DNA of 49,622 bases from Planctomycetaceae bacterium (GCA_012729315.1 JAAYDI010000074.1:1-49622); one strand, 5' to 3'; counted from the stretch's first letter, positions 1 to 9,807 are shown. Notes: generated by a model not told the origin, from the sequence alone. Translations and numbers: made by a program.

Positions 1-1
1 A

Positions 2-350
2 AAGAAAGCTAGCATTGAAGATCCCGCCTTGGTGCCACTGTTGCAGGAAGCTGTCAAGGAGCATACTGCCGGTTCGCCGGTAGACCCTGGGCAACTGTGG
101 ACGAATCGTTCTCCCGCAGAGCTGGCGAATGAGATGACTGAACAAGGACATCCGGTCGATCGCAAGACCGTGCAGCGAATGCTCAAGGAAGATCTGGGAT
201 TGTCGCGTCGGCAAATGGTCAAGACACTTGCCACCTTCCGCCTTACTGCTCGAAATACAACCCGATCGATCATCGTCTGTTCTGCCACTCAGCCGTTCGT
301 TACAATCGTCGATGCTCAAGAGTGTCGAGCTAATCCTGGAGAGCGGACAC
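2..350 (+). pseudogene. ISAzo13-family transposase remnant, internally deleted and frameshifted
   Basis: This is the wreck of an ISAzo13-type transposase that enters from the left edge. Frame 2 reads an N-terminal helix-turn-helix part, with NRSPAELANEMTEQGH, then VDRKTVQRMLKEDLGLSRRQ, ending near MVKTLAT at about 231. The reading then jumps to frame 1 at 232, giving HLPPYCSKYNPIDHRLFCH, which matches the C-terminal block of this family. A second shift to frame 3 near 310 gives LKSVELILES, again C-terminal-like. The catalytic DDE middle is missing, so it cannot move. The match to the family rests on remembered motifs. The remnant runs right up to the ATG of the next gene, whose ribosome-binding site lies inside it. 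Confidence 0.8.
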
Positions 351-3300
351 ATGCCGCAAAAGTGCATCCGGTTGTTCATCGCACTCATCGTACTCGGTTC
401 ACTCGTGGCGGTTCCGGCGTGGCCGGCTCGGGCAGACGAGTCGCCCGATCTGCGATTGGTGCCGTATCCGAAGCAGGTCGAAGTGAAGCCCGGGACATGC
501 AACCTGGCGCGGCCATTGATTCTGCAGGTGCCGGCGGCTGCTGAAGCCGTGATTGTGCCCCGCATCACCGCGGAACTGCGGCGCGCTGGCGTCGCCGACG
601 TCACGGTGACACAGCATCAGAGCGCCTCGCATGTTGTCGCGCTTGCCAGCGAAGCAGCGACACCAGATCCGGTCAGCTTCCCCGACGACGCCCCCGGCGA
701 AAGCTACTGCCTGACCGTCACGCCAACTCGGATCCAGTGCAGTGGCATCGATCCGGCGGGACTCCTCTACGGCGTCCAGACGCTGTGCCAGCTGATCCGC
801 GCCAACTGCCACCAGCATCAGCTGCCGTGCCTGGCGATCCGTGACTGGCCTTCGCTGCGCTGGCGCTGCTTTCAAGACGACCTGACACGCGGGCCCAGCT
901 CGACTCTCGATACGCTCCGCCAGCATGTCGATCTGGGGGCGGAGCTGAAGATGAACCTGTTCACCTACTACATGGAATACCAGTATGCGTTCCAGAAGCA
1001 TCCGGTGATCGGACCGCCCGACGGTTCACTGCAACCCGAGGAACTCCGTGCACTGGTCGAGTACGCAGCTCCGCGGCAGATCGACATCCTGGGCAACCAG
1101 CAGTCGTTCGGGCACTGGGGCCGGATCCTGCGCCATCCTGAGTTCGAGCCGCTCCGCGAAACGGCGGACGTTCTATGTCCCACCAACGAGGCGACCTATC
1201 AGTTGCTGGACGACATGTACTCGGAAGTGTGCCCGCTCCTGCCGTTTTCGATGTTCAACGTGTGCTGTGATGAGACCTGGGGGCTGGGCACCGGGCCATC
1301 CAAGACGCTGGCTGACGAGATCGGCGTCGGCGGTGTGTATGTGCGCCATCTTCGGCGCGTGCACGACCTGCTCAAGGAGAAGTACAACAAACGGATGATG
1401 ATGTGGGGCGATATCATTCTGCAGCATCCCGACAAGCTGGATCAGATCCCCAAGGACACGGTCATGCTGACCTGGGGGTACCATGCGGCCGACAGTTTCG
1501 AGGACCAGATCCTGCCGTTCACGGAGGCCGGTTACGACTTCTTCGTCTGCCCGGGGATCAATAACTGGAGCCGGATCCTGCCCGACTTCGGAGTGACTGT
1601 GCAGAATATCCGGAACTTCGTCCGCGATGGAGCACAGCATGGCGCGCTGGGCATGCTCAACACCGAATGGGAGGACGACGGCGAGGCGCTCCAGGGTTAC
1701 AAATGGCACGGCTATGCCTGGGGTGCTGAATGCGCCTGGAATGCATCGACGACCGACATCGCCGACTTCAATCGGCGGATCGGCGGCGTGCTGTTCGGCG
1801 AGCCGGGGGATCACTTCGGCCAGGCCATCGAGTTGCTCGCGGAAACACATCGTCTGCCCGGTATGAAGGCCATGATGAACGCCCGCTTCTGGGAAGAAGA
1901 TCTGCCGCCGCAACAGGGTCCCGCCCGGTCGCGCGCGGCGGCGGAGCGGTTGTTGGGCATCGTACGGCCGGCGATCGAGCACCTGGAGGCCTGCCAGAAG
2001 GATGCCGTCGTGAACGCCCATCTCCTCGACGCGTTTCTGCTCGGGGCGCGGCGCATGGAGCTGATCGGCCAGCGGATGCTCGACGGCCTGCGCGCCGCGG
2101 AAGCCTATACGGAAGCCTATCAGACGGCCGAACCGGCGCGACGTGCCGCCCTGCTCGCGGAAACCGCGGAACTCATTGACGGCACGCGCCAGGCCCACAT
2201 CGACCTGGGACGCGAGTTCCAGCGGATCTGGCTCAGCGAGTGCAAGCCCTACGCACTCGACTGGACCATGAAACGCTATGCGGACAACGACGCGCGCTAT
2301 GCAGCACTGGCCGCGCGCGTGGCCGCCGCTCGGGCGATGGCCGAGAACAACGAGCCCCTGCCAGAACCCGCTGCGATCGGTCTGGCAGTACCTGCACCAC
2401 CCGCACGCAACACGCGCCCACAGCAGGTCGAAGCGACCGCCCTGCGACCGGATGACCCGTGGCTCGAGCCGGCGGCCACGCACCGGATCGGGGTTGTGAT
2501 TGCGGCGGGCAGCGCCGATCGGTTCCAGCTTCCGGTGGAACTGGACATCACGCTGCCCCAGCCGCTGGTGTCCCAGCCGGTGCGGGCATTCCAGCTCGAT
2601 ACTGGCGGCGAACCGAGGGAAATCCTGGCACAGCTCGACCAGATCGCGAGCACCGGCGGGACCAGGCTTGTCCTGCTGGTGCCAGGCATCCTGCCCAAGG
2701 ACCAGCCTGCGTGCGTGCACGTTTACCTGGGACTCTCGGCCCCGCCAGAGCCGTTGCCTGAAGCGGTGCACGTCGATGCAGATGAGCCCGGGTTCGTCCG
2801 GCTGCACAACAATGCAGTGCAACTGCTCCTGGGCGCCGAGGGAGCACATGTGTATGGCTGGCAAGCCCTGGCCGGCGACGGCCGTGACCTGACGATGCCA
2901 GGGACCGACAACTGGTCGGGGTTTTCGGACCTGGGTGGCGAACTGCGCCGAGCGGTTAATGGGGTGACCTGCCTGGCCGACGGTCCGGCACTGGCACGCT
3001 TCCTGTTCACAGACGGCACACACATGGAGAAGACCATCAGCCTGTTTGGCGGCTGTTCCTGGATCGAAGTCATGCTCAGCGATCCGGTTGGCTACTACTG
3101 GGACTTCGACAATCCGCAGAACTTCGCGGCAGACGGGCCCACCCCCGGAACGTACCTGTTCGCCGACGGAGCCACGGGGGCAGTGGGGCGAGAAGCCGAC
3201 GGCGTACCGGCACAAGTCAAAGCGGACGGTGTCCGCTGGGGCATCAAGTGGAATCAGGATCGCCTCGCGCTAGGGCTGATCACGCCGGAAGTGGCTACAC

Positions 3301-3491
3301 GATTCGTGATCGCACCCGGCGCAGGTGCGGGTGGCGTGGGTGTCGAGGGAACGCCCCTGGCCAGCCACTTCATCACCTTTGCCGGGCCGCTGGACGCCGA
3401 GCCGGCAGTTGTGATGCAACGCCTGACAGACACGCTGGATCTGCGTCAGCGCGCGGCCGTGATCCTCTACGCGATCGAAGCCAGACGGTGA
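351..3491 (+). CDS. Secreted glycoside hydrolase, GH20 (beta-N-acetylhexosaminidase)-like
   Basis: A 1046-residue exported protein. The start is the ATG at 351, because it gives a signal peptide (hydrophobic IRLFIALIVLGSLVAV, cleavage after PARA) and has GGAG about eight bases upstream; the frame is open further upstream but that part is IS remnant. Residues about 35-150 resemble the small alpha/beta domain that precedes GH20 barrels (RLVPYPKQVEV). A TIM-barrel region follows, and CCDETWGLG at residues 305-313 gives the adjacent Asp307-Glu308 pair that GH20 enzymes use in substrate-assisted catalysis. The tail from about residue 690 is a beta-rich extension I do not recognise. Family members cleave terminal N-acetylhexosamine; the real substrate is unknown, and the active-site context is divergent, so specificity is uncertain. 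Confidence 0.78.
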   Translation: MPQKCIRLFIALIVLGSLVAVPAWPARADESPDLRLVPYPKQVEVKPGTCNLARPLILQVPAAAEAVIVPRITAELRRAGVADVTVTQHQSASHVVALASEAATPDPVSFPDDAPGESYCLTVTPTRIQCSGIDPAGLLYGVQTLCQLIRANCHQHQLPCLAIRDWPSLRWRCFQDDLTRGPSSTLDTLRQHVDLGAELKMNLFTYYMEYQYAFQKHPVIGPPDGSLQPEELRALVEYAAPRQIDILGNQQSFGHWGRILRHPEFEPLRETADVLCPTNEATYQLLDDMYSEVCPLLPFSMFNVCCDETWGLGTGPSKTLADEIGVGGVYVRHLRRVHDLLKEKYNKRMMMWGDIILQHPDKLDQIPKDTVMLTWGYHAADSFEDQILPFTEAGYDFFVCPGINNWSRILPDFGVTVQNIRNFVRDGAQHGALGMLNTEWEDDGEALQGYKWHGYAWGAECAWNASTTDIADFNRRIGGVLFGEPGDHFGQAIELLAETHRLPGMKAMMNARFWEEDLPPQQGPARSRAAAERLLGIVRPAIEHLEACQKDAVVNAHLLDAFLLGARRMELIGQRMLDGLRAAEAYTEAYQTAEPARRAALLAETAELIDGTRQAHIDLGREFQRIWLSECKPYALDWTMKRYADNDARYAALAARVAAARAMAENNEPLPEPAAIGLAVPAPPARNTRPQQVEATALRPDDPWLEPAATHRIGVVIAAGSADRFQLPVELDITLPQPLVSQPVRAFQLDTGGEPREILAQLDQIASTGGTRLVLLVPGILPKDQPACVHVYLGLSAPPEPLPEAVHVDADEPGFVRLHNNAVQLLLGAEGAHVYGWQALAGDGRDLTMPGTDNWSGFSDLGGELRRAVNGVTCLADGPALARFLFTDGTHMEKTISLFGGCSWIEVMLSDPVGYYWDFDNPQNFAADGPTPGTYLFADGATGAVGREADGVPAQVKADGVRWGIKWNQDRLALGLITPEVATRFVIAPGAGAGGVGVEGTPLASHFITFAGPLDAEPAVVMQRLTDTLDLRQRAAVILYAIEARR

Positions 3492-3500
3492 GTGCGGGTT

Positions 3501-3644
3501 GTGGAGTGTAACGCCTTCGGCGTACTCGGAGGCTCGGCCGCCCCATCGTGGGCACGCGTACCCGGGGTAGCGCCGCGAGGCGCGGCTTACCCCCGGGCTG
3601 TGTTAGGAACGCCGCGTTGCGGCTCAAGACAAGGTGGCTCGTGG
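3501..3644 (+). repeat. Interspersed multi-hairpin repeat, copy A
   Basis: About 144 bases nearly identical in segments to 20810-20951 and related, in inverted orientation, to 20686-20799. It holds three small hairpins in series: ACGCC-TTC-GGCGT (3511-3523), a GGGGTA...TACCCC stem with an inner GCGCC-GCGA-GGCGC, and GCCGC-GTT-GCGGC near its end. No open reading frame makes sense here. It sits between the converging GH20-like and HEAT-repeat genes. It resembles REP/MITE-type dispersed elements; no transposase of its own is nearby. Confidence 0.75.
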
Positions 3645-3679
3645 CGGGCTCGGACAATGCCGCTTGAAATCGTATGCAA

Positions 3680-3750
3680 CGCTGGAATGAACCTGGCACG
3701 GATTCACATTCGTTCCAGCGGACACCCCTGCCAGACGCGCTGGCAGGGGT
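3680..3750. terminator. Two hairpins between convergent genes, candidate bidirectional terminator
   Basis: An 11-base perfect stem with a five-base loop (ACCCCTGCCAG / CTGGCAGGGGT, 3724-3750) lies just past the stop of the minus-strand HEAT gene and 230 bases past the GH20 gene. A second, weaker inverted repeat pairs CGCTGGAA at 3680 with TTCCAGCG at 3713. Neither is followed by a clear U-run, so intrinsic termination is inferred from position and stem strength only. Confidence 0.45.
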
Positions 3751-3785
3751 ACGCTGGATCGTTACGGGCCAGCCTGACGTGCCGG

Positions 3786-6002
3786 CTACTTGCCCTTGGC
3801 CTGGTCGAGCAGGCGTGTGGCCTTCTGTTTCAGGTCGTCGCTGGCAGGCCCAGCCAGGACCTGCTGCATCACCTGGGCGACTTCGGCCGGCTCCTGGTTG
3901 ACGAGCTTCTGGCCAATCGCGACGGCTGCCGCCGCGGCCGATTCGGCCAACGCCGGCTGGTCCAGTTGTGCAGCCACCAGCGCCAGCGATGTGGTTGTCG
4001 GATACCGCCCGAGCGTTTCGACGATGAGTTGGCGGTCTTCCGTGCGGTCCGCCAGGCCGAGTGCGGTCTGGCACATCTCAATCCGCTGCTCCGTCGGGAC
4101 GTTCAACTGCCGGGCGATCCGGATGTAGCCGCGCAAGGTGCGGACCTTGTATCGGTTGCCGGCGGCCTTGGTCAGCTTGAGCAGCGCGGGGGCCGCATCC
4201 GGGCTTGTCCAGCGTCCCAGCACCTGGGTGGCAGCATCCTGCAGCCGTTCGTCGCTGTCCTCCGCCGCTGCCACGACGCACGCCAGCGCCTGCTCGCCGC
4301 CGACCAGTCCGAGCAGTTCGAGCAGATCTGCCTGGGACTGTTCGGACGCGGTTGGCAGATGATCGATCAGGACACGCGCGGCCGCATCCCGATCCGGCAT
4401 CCGCAAGGTGGCCTTCTGCAGAGCACCTTTGGCGGCGGCCGCCACGTCGGGTGATGCTGGTTTCACGAGGTGTGTGACCAGCGTAGCGAGCTGATTCAGA
4501 TCGACGGTCAGCCCGAGGGCAGCAAAGGCGGCGTCGCGCACAGCCTTGTCGTCGTTGGACACGAGTTTCAACAGCGCTGGCACAGCAGACGCGATCTCGC
4601 GCCGCCCCAGCAGCTCGATGATCACCAGCTGCTGCGTGCCGGCACTGTCATCCAGCAGCGCCTCGAGCCGGGCGTCGGCCGCCCTGTCGGGCAGGTCCGC
4701 CAGGCTGTCGAGCGCGACCGTTGCTGACGCACCCTGCCCGGTCGCGGCAACTTCGAGCAGCAGCGGCACTGCCGAGACATCGCCCAGTTTGGCCAGCGCG
4801 CGGAGGGCTGCCAGCCGTACGTCCCACGGCCCGTCTGCCGCGAGCTGGAGGATGACCGGCAGCGCAGCGCGGTCACCGCGCTGGGCCAGCACGGTGACGA
4901 CACTCGTCGCACGCGGATTACTCGGCATCGGCACGCCGGCAACCTCGAATTCGCCGTTCTCCGGGATCTCCACCTGCCGGGGCTCGCCGCCCAGCGTGTA
5001 GCTGACCCGCAACTGCTTGACCACGCGCGGCACCGGATCGCCGCCCAGCAACTCGTTGGTAACCTTCACCGATGCGCTGCCCGCCTGCACGGCGTCGGTC
5101 AGCGCCTGTGTCACGTCGGCCCAGGTGTCCTGCGCACCGTACTCGGCCTTGGTGATCATCAGCACCGGCCCGTCGCTCTCCGGAGCCGGCAACGGCTTGG
5201 AGACCTCGGCGATCAGCGTCTCGGTGATGCGCTCGCCAGGGATCAGATGTGCCATGCTCAGCCCGACCTCGAAGAACTCGTCGTCGGCCGACTGCAACTG
5301 CTCCACCAGGAGATCCACGCCTTGTGCACCGCGCGCGCGAATGGCGCCGGCCAGGGCGGCGATTTGCAGGAACTTCGGCAGCTCGGCCGCGCGCATCGCA
5401 TCGTAGATCGACTGCGCGGCGTCCAACTGGCCTCCCTTCTCCAGAGTGTCGGCCGCGGTCAGGCAGCCATCAGCGACCGCCCGCCGCACCGGATCCGCTG
5501 CCGCGAGCGCAGCCGTCAGAATGTCAATTGCCGCCGGTGAGGCAATCCGCCCCAACGCACAGGCGGCTGCGCCGGCGACAGCTGTGTCGGCGTTGCCGAG
5601 CAGCCCTTCGAGCGCCTCGATCGCCTGCGTGTCGCGGCGCATGCCGATGCTGTTGATGACTCCCACCAGCAGGCCGCCCTCAAGCTGACCGAGGCTGGCG
5701 CGCAGCGCCGCATCCACCGCGGCGTCGGGGATTGGTTCCAGGGCAAAACGCGCGTAATGCCCCAGCTGCTGATCGGCCAGCAGGCCGGCCAGCACAGGGA
5801 CGGCCTCTTTCGTGCCGACGATGGCCAGCTGCTGGCAGGCCTTGGCCTTGTCGAAGAGCGGCGCGTCGGACTGGAGCACCGCCACAAGCGCCGCCTCATC
5901 GCCGACGGCAGGTGGATCCTGCTGCGCACGTGCCGACACAGCAGGGACGAGCAGCAGTCCGCTGAGCAGCACGCGGACCAGAACGGGATGTCGTGAATAC
6001 AT
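3786..6002 (-). CDS. Secreted HEAT-repeat protein
   Basis: A 738-residue exported protein made almost entirely of HEAT/PBS-lyase-type helical repeats. The signal peptide is MYSRHPVLVRVLLSGLLLVP with Ala-x-Ala cleavage at about residue 26. Repeats of the form AVPVLAGLLADQ and VRLAALRALAKLGD recur through the chain; a non-repeat insert lies at about residues 270-380 (VEIPENGEFEVAGVPMPSNP). No catalytic motif is visible, and such proteins usually serve as binding scaffolds. The ATG at 6002 has AAGGAAC upstream. It follows the Gfo/Idh/MocA gene by about 50 bases on the same strand, so they may be co-transcribed, and it may act on or near the same extracytoplasmic sugar system. Confidence 0.85.
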   Translation of the reverse strand: MYSRHPVLVRVLLSGLLLVPAVSARAQQDPPAVGDEAALVAVLQSDAPLFDKAKACQQLAIVGTKEAVPVLAGLLADQQLGHYARFALEPIPDAAVDAALRASLGQLEGGLLVGVINSIGMRRDTQAIEALEGLLGNADTAVAGAAACALGRIASPAAIDILTAALAAADPVRRAVADGCLTAADTLEKGGQLDAAQSIYDAMRAAELPKFLQIAALAGAIRARGAQGVDLLVEQLQSADDEFFEVGLSMAHLIPGERITETLIAEVSKPLPAPESDGPVLMITKAEYGAQDTWADVTQALTDAVQAGSASVKVTNELLGGDPVPRVVKQLRVSYTLGGEPRQVEIPENGEFEVAGVPMPSNPRATSVVTVLAQRGDRAALPVILQLAADGPWDVRLAALRALAKLGDVSAVPLLLEVAATGQGASATVALDSLADLPDRAADARLEALLDDSAGTQQLVIIELLGRREIASAVPALLKLVSNDDKAVRDAAFAALGLTVDLNQLATLVTHLVKPASPDVAAAAKGALQKATLRMPDRDAAARVLIDHLPTASEQSQADLLELLGLVGGEQALACVVAAAEDSDERLQDAATQVLGRWTSPDAAPALLKLTKAAGNRYKVRTLRGYIRIARQLNVPTEQRIEMCQTALGLADRTEDRQLIVETLGRYPTTTSLALVAAQLDQPALAESAAAAAVAIGQKLVNQEPAEVAQVMQQVLAGPASDDLKQKATRLLDQAKGK

Positions 6003-6053
6003 GAGCCGATGTTCCTTACTGAAGAATGTTCGCTGGAAGGGTCGTGCGCCAAT

Positions 6054-7331
6054 TCAGATCCGCCACGGTTCACGCATCGCCCGCGAGCGCATGCGATTGG
6101 CGGTCTCGTCGCCAATGAACTCCTCCTTGACCGGATCAAACCGCAACGTGCGTCCGAGTTGCCAGGCGATGTACGCGGCGTGACAGGCGACGTGCGAGCG
6201 CGCGGCGACATCCGCGTTGGCGTTGGCCGGCGTGCGCGACTTGACGCAATCCAGGAAGTTGCGGATGTGTGTGGACGGATCGGTACCGGGCAGACGGAAG
6301 ACCGTCCGTTCCGTGCGGAGTGATTCGGGATAGATCTCGAAATTGCCGGTGTCGCCGGTCTCGATCCAGCCCTCCTCCCCTTCGTACCGCACACTGCAGG
6401 TGCCCAGTCCCATCCAGCCTTCATCGCGCATGATCAGCTTCAGGCCGTCCTCGTAGGTGGCGACCACGCCGCTGCCTTCCGGGACATACTCCACGGGGGT
6501 CGTGTGGTCTTTCTGGGCGGCCCACTGGCAGAGGTCGACGGTGTGGGCGCCCCATTCCAGAATGCCGCCGCCATGGAAGTCGAAGAAGCCGCGCCAGCCG
6601 CCGGTGATGTACTGGCGGTTGAACGGACGCCACGGGCAGGGACCGAGCCAGGCGTCCCAATCGCATTCGTCCTTCGACGGCAGGGGTTCTTCGGGGAGCC
6701 AGCGATGGCTGGTGGCCGGAGCCAGCGTGTTGGCGTGGACGGCAACCAGTTTTCCCAGCCGGCCGCGCGCGATCAGGTCGGCGGCGAAGATGAAGTTGCC
6801 GATGCTCCGCCGCTGTGTACCGGCCTGGTAGATGCAGTCGTATTTGCGGAAGGTATCGGCCAGCGCCCGGCTCTCGGAGATGGTCATCGAGCAGGGTTTC
6901 TCACAGTACACGTCCTTCCCCGCCTTGGCCGCGGTGATGGAGGCCATTGTGTGCCAGCGGTCGCCGGTGGCGATGAGCACGGCGTCGATGTCGGGACGCG
7001 CCAGCATCTCGTGCATGTTGCTGTACATGGCGCAGTCCCGATTGCGGTAGAACTCGTCCGCCATCTGCTTGGTCGCCTCGCACTGCACTTTCTGCACATC
7101 GGCGATGGCTACGAACTGAACATCCCGGTTCTGCAGGAAATGACTCAGGTCCTCGCGGCCTCGGCCCCGGATGCCGATGGCGCCGAGCACGGTGCGGTTG
7201 CTCGGGGCGATCGCGCCGTTCAATCCGAGTGCTGAGCCGGGGATGAATGTGGGGATCGCCAGTGCCGCGGCGATGCCTCCCGCGCGTCCCAGGAACTTGC
7301 GCCGCGAGTATCGTGCGGAATATTCTGTCAT
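6054..7331 (-). CDS. Tat-exported Gfo/Idh/MocA-family oxidoreductase
   Basis: A 425-residue NAD(P)-dependent sugar oxidoreductase-type protein. The start at 7331 is preferred over upstream in-frame codons because GGGAGG lies ten bases ahead and the protein then begins with a twin-arginine signal (YSRRKFLGRAGGIAAALAIP). A Rossmann part follows (GAIGIRGRGRED), then the family's EKP motif in DVYCEKPCSMTISESRAL, and a beta-sheet C-terminal domain. Members oxidise or epimerise sugars, often at C3, with a tightly bound cofactor that travels with the folded enzyme through Tat. It lies upstream of the HEAT gene and downstream of a second family member. The substrate is unknown. Confidence 0.88.
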   Translation of the reverse strand: MTEYSARYSRRKFLGRAGGIAAALAIPTFIPGSALGLNGAIAPSNRTVLGAIGIRGRGREDLSHFLQNRDVQFVAIADVQKVQCEATKQMADEFYRNRDCAMYSNMHEMLARPDIDAVLIATGDRWHTMASITAAKAGKDVYCEKPCSMTISESRALADTFRKYDCIYQAGTQRRSIGNFIFAADLIARGRLGKLVAVHANTLAPATSHRWLPEEPLPSKDECDWDAWLGPCPWRPFNRQYITGGWRGFFDFHGGGILEWGAHTVDLCQWAAQKDHTTPVEYVPEGSGVVATYEDGLKLIMRDEGWMGLGTCSVRYEGEEGWIETGDTGNFEIYPESLRTERTVFRLPGTDPSTHIRNFLDCVKSRTPANANADVAARSHVACHAAYIAWQLGRTLRFDPVKEEFIGDETANRMRSRAMREPWRI

Positions 7332-7494
7332 CGTATGCTTCCTCCCGTGGAAGTGAGTATCGTCGTGTGGTTCAGAGACGGCTACGGGCGGATCGTATGA
7401 CCCGCCCGCAGCGCGTAAGTTCAAACTGGACGCCCAGGACACACGGGACCTGTCCGTCCCATCATCGCCCGGCGCATCGCCCGGTCACGCTTCC

Positions 7495-8784
7495 TCAAAA
7501 AGGATCGTAGATACCGGGTGTGGCAGTCGGGTAGACTCCCTTGTCATCGGCGACCACCGGCGGCGTGGTGTCCCAGGTGTAGTTCTCGAGCCCGGGTGCC
7601 TCGCACTTGCCTTTTGCCACGGCATCGTCCCACTTGATGACCTTGCCGCTGTAGGTGGCCATGCGTCCGAGCACGGCCGTCATGCTGCTCGTGGCCCCGA
7701 AGTGCCCCTCGTTGTACGGCAGGTTGTTGCGGATCGCTTCCACCAGAGCATAGTGCTCCTGCTGGAACGGGTTGTCGAATTTGAACTCGACGCCGTTGGC
7801 GTCCTTGACGTCGCCATCCGCCTGCATCGAGCTGTCCCCCTTCGTGCCGAAGGCGTGCTCGTCGACCCGCTCGAAGCAGTTCCGGGCGTGCCGGCACTGG
7901 CTGTACATCTTCTTGCCGTCCCGATACGTGAACTCGACAAAATGATGGTCGAAGATCTGCGTATCCGGGTTGTCGATCCGGCGAATCTGGTCGCCTCCCA
8001 TGCCGTTGGCCTCGATCGGGTGATCGTTCTTGGCCCAGTTGCACACGTCCAGGTTGTGCACGTGCTGCTCGCAGATGTTGTCGCCGCTGAGCCAGACGAA
8101 GTGGTACCAGTTGTTGATCTGCTTCCTCATCTCGCTCCAGCCATCACCCGGCTTGCGCCACCAGATGCCGCTGCCATTCCAGTAGGCCTGGAGCAGAATC
8201 AGGTCACCCAGCTTGCCGTCGTGGATCTGCGCGATCCCGTTGACGTAGCTCTTCTGGTGATGGCGCTGCAGGCCGACACCCACCTTCAGCCCCTTCTTGT
8301 CGGCCAGTTCGTTGGCCTTGACCAGCATCCGATAGCCGGGCGCGTCCACGCAACAGGGCTTTTCCATGAAGACGTGTTTGCCGGCTTCGATGGCCGCCTT
8401 GTAGTGCAGGGGGCGGAATCCGGGAGGCGCTGCGGTGATGATCATATCGACATCGGCGTCGATGGCCTTTTTGTAGGCGTCCAGTCCCCAGAACGTCTTC
8501 TCGGGCGCGACGTTGAAGAGGGTGGCGGCCTCCTTTGCCGACGACTCAAACGCATCGGCAACCGCCACGATCTTGGTGCGCTCGCACGCCTTGAGGTTGT
8601 CGTCGGCAGCGCCCTTGCCGCGGCCGCCGCAGCCGATGAGCGCGATCTTGATGACGTCGTCGCCCTGGGCGTGTACAGATCGGACCGGGCCCAGATTCAG
8701 GGTGGCCGCCAACGCTGTGCCGGCTGCCGCAATCGTCGTGTTCGTGAGGAACCTGCGGCGCGATTCGAGTTTCTTGCTGGTCAT
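7495..8784 (-). CDS. Tat-exported Gfo/Idh/MocA-family oxidoreductase
   Basis: A 429-residue paralogue of its downstream neighbour. The ATG at 8784 is chosen over a TTG nine bases earlier because GGAG then sits ten bases upstream. The Tat signal is ESRRRFLTNTTIAAAG, followed by the Rossmann motif ALIGCGGRGKGAADD and the EKP motif in HVFMEKPCCVDAP. The C-terminal half has the usual planctomycete features (NWYHFVWLSGDNICEQHVHN). It belongs to the same sugar-processing minus-strand block as the isomerase and the glycosidase upstream. Two non-identical oxidoreductases in one block suggest either different substrates or an oxidation/reduction pair; the sequence does not decide. Confidence 0.88.
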   Translation of the reverse strand: MTSKKLESRRRFLTNTTIAAAGTALAATLNLGPVRSVHAQGDDVIKIALIGCGGRGKGAADDNLKACERTKIVAVADAFESSAKEAATLFNVAPEKTFWGLDAYKKAIDADVDMIITAAPPGFRPLHYKAAIEAGKHVFMEKPCCVDAPGYRMLVKANELADKKGLKVGVGLQRHHQKSYVNGIAQIHDGKLGDLILLQAYWNGSGIWWRKPGDGWSEMRKQINNWYHFVWLSGDNICEQHVHNLDVCNWAKNDHPIEANGMGGDQIRRIDNPDTQIFDHHFVEFTYRDGKKMYSQCRHARNCFERVDEHAFGTKGDSSMQADGDVKDANGVEFKFDNPFQQEHYALVEAIRNNLPYNEGHFGATSSMTAVLGRMATYSGKVIKWDDAVAKGKCEAPGLENYTWDTTPPVVADDKGVYPTATPGIYDPF

Positions 8785-8913
8785 GGGAAACAATCTCCGG
8801 ATGTCAAAAGGGTTGGTGAATTATCGGGTCGCGGGCGGCTTGTGCCGGTGACCCGCGCCCGTCGTGGATTGTCCTGCTCCTCCAGCTCCCTTCCTGCGGG
8901 AGCGGCGCGCAGG

Positions 8914-9807
8914 CTATGCCTGGGCCCACTGCTCGCGCAGGAACTCCAGGGACTTCGGAATCTCCTCGTGGCGGTCCGTGCCCTCTTTGCAGCCGCACTC
9001 GAAACTGCAGTAATCCTGGTAGCCGATCAGCTTCAGTCCGCGGAAGCCATCAACGAAACTCCGCTCGTCCTGGCCGGGCAGCACGCGGATGCGGGAAGCC
9101 AGATGCACGTGATGGAGGTACGAGCCGGCCGACAGGAACGCCCCCAGATCGCTGGTCTCCTCGATATACATGTGATAGAAGTCACCCATCATCTGTACGC
9201 CCGGACTGTTGATGTCACGGCAGATCGAGGCAGCGTCGGCCAGCTGCCGCAGGAAGAACGCCTCGTTGCGATTCAGCGGCTCAAACAGCACCCGCGAACC
9301 GACACTGACCGCGAACTCGCCGATCGCCGGGAAGGTCTCGACCAGCAGCTGGCGGATCTCCTGGTTCGTGCGGTTGGTCTCCGGAATGAACGCCGGCACG
9401 TAAATCACTCCCGTACTCTTGATCTTCCCGGCCGATTCAAGCGCCTGCTTGAGTTTGTCTACGCCGCGCTTCCGCCGCTCGGCATCGTCCGACACCAGAT
9501 CACCGTTGCAGGACCCCCAGCAGATCGCGTTGTACTGCATGTCCGTGTTGGCGATGGCATCGAGGTACTTCTGCTCGTTCCCGATGACGTCGCCGCCAAC
9601 CTCCACGCCGTCGAATCCCCAGCCCTGCATCTTGTCCAGCTTCTCTTCCAGGCTCCCGCCCGGAATCACGCCCAGTTGGCTTGACAATTTCAACACGGCC
9701 TCCTGGGCCGGTAGTGGGATATCCACGGCACGGGACTGTGGCAACATCGTCAGGCCAGCGGCCGCCGCGGCGCCGCCCGCCAGAAAAGCTCGTCGATTCA
9801 CCTGCAT
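8914..9807 (-). CDS. Exported TIM-barrel sugar isomerase/epimerase (hydroxypyruvate isomerase-like)
   Basis: A 297-residue AP-endonuclease-2-fold protein. The start at 9807 has GGAG upstream and opens a Tat-type signal (VNRRAFLAGGAAAAAGLTML). The metal-binding acids and histidine expected of this superfamily are visible in order: Glu in VLFEPLNRNEAFF, Asp in MMGDFYHMYIEE, His in HHVHLAS, and Glu in YCSFECGC near the end. Members interconvert keto and aldo sugars or epimerise them using a divalent metal. Its place between two Gfo/Idh/MocA genes and a glycosidase fits an oxidise-isomerise-cleave scheme for keto-sugars, which is inference. Confidence 0.82.
   Translation of the reverse strand: MQVNRRAFLAGGAAAAAGLTMLPQSRAVDIPLPAQEAVLKLSSQLGVIPGGSLEEKLDKMQGWGFDGVEVGGDVIGNEQKYLDAIANTDMQYNAICWGSCNGDLVSDDAERRKRGVDKLKQALESAGKIKSTGVIYVPAFIPETNRTNQEIRQLLVETFPAIGEFAVSVGSRVLFEPLNRNEAFFLRQLADAASICRDINSPGVQMMGDFYHMYIEETSDLGAFLSAGSYLHHVHLASRIRVLPGQDERSFVDGFRGLKLIGYQDYCSFECGCKEGTDRHEEIPKSLEFLREQWAQA

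Noticed and set aside
1173-3215. Long open frame on the minus strand, opposite the GH20-like gene
   Set aside because: It is antisense to a convincing gene, and its protein has no family motif; such shadows are expected at high GC. The same holds for 7702-9684 (+), 25571-27523 (-), 29047-30738 (+), 31225-33324 (-) and 43011-44444 (-).
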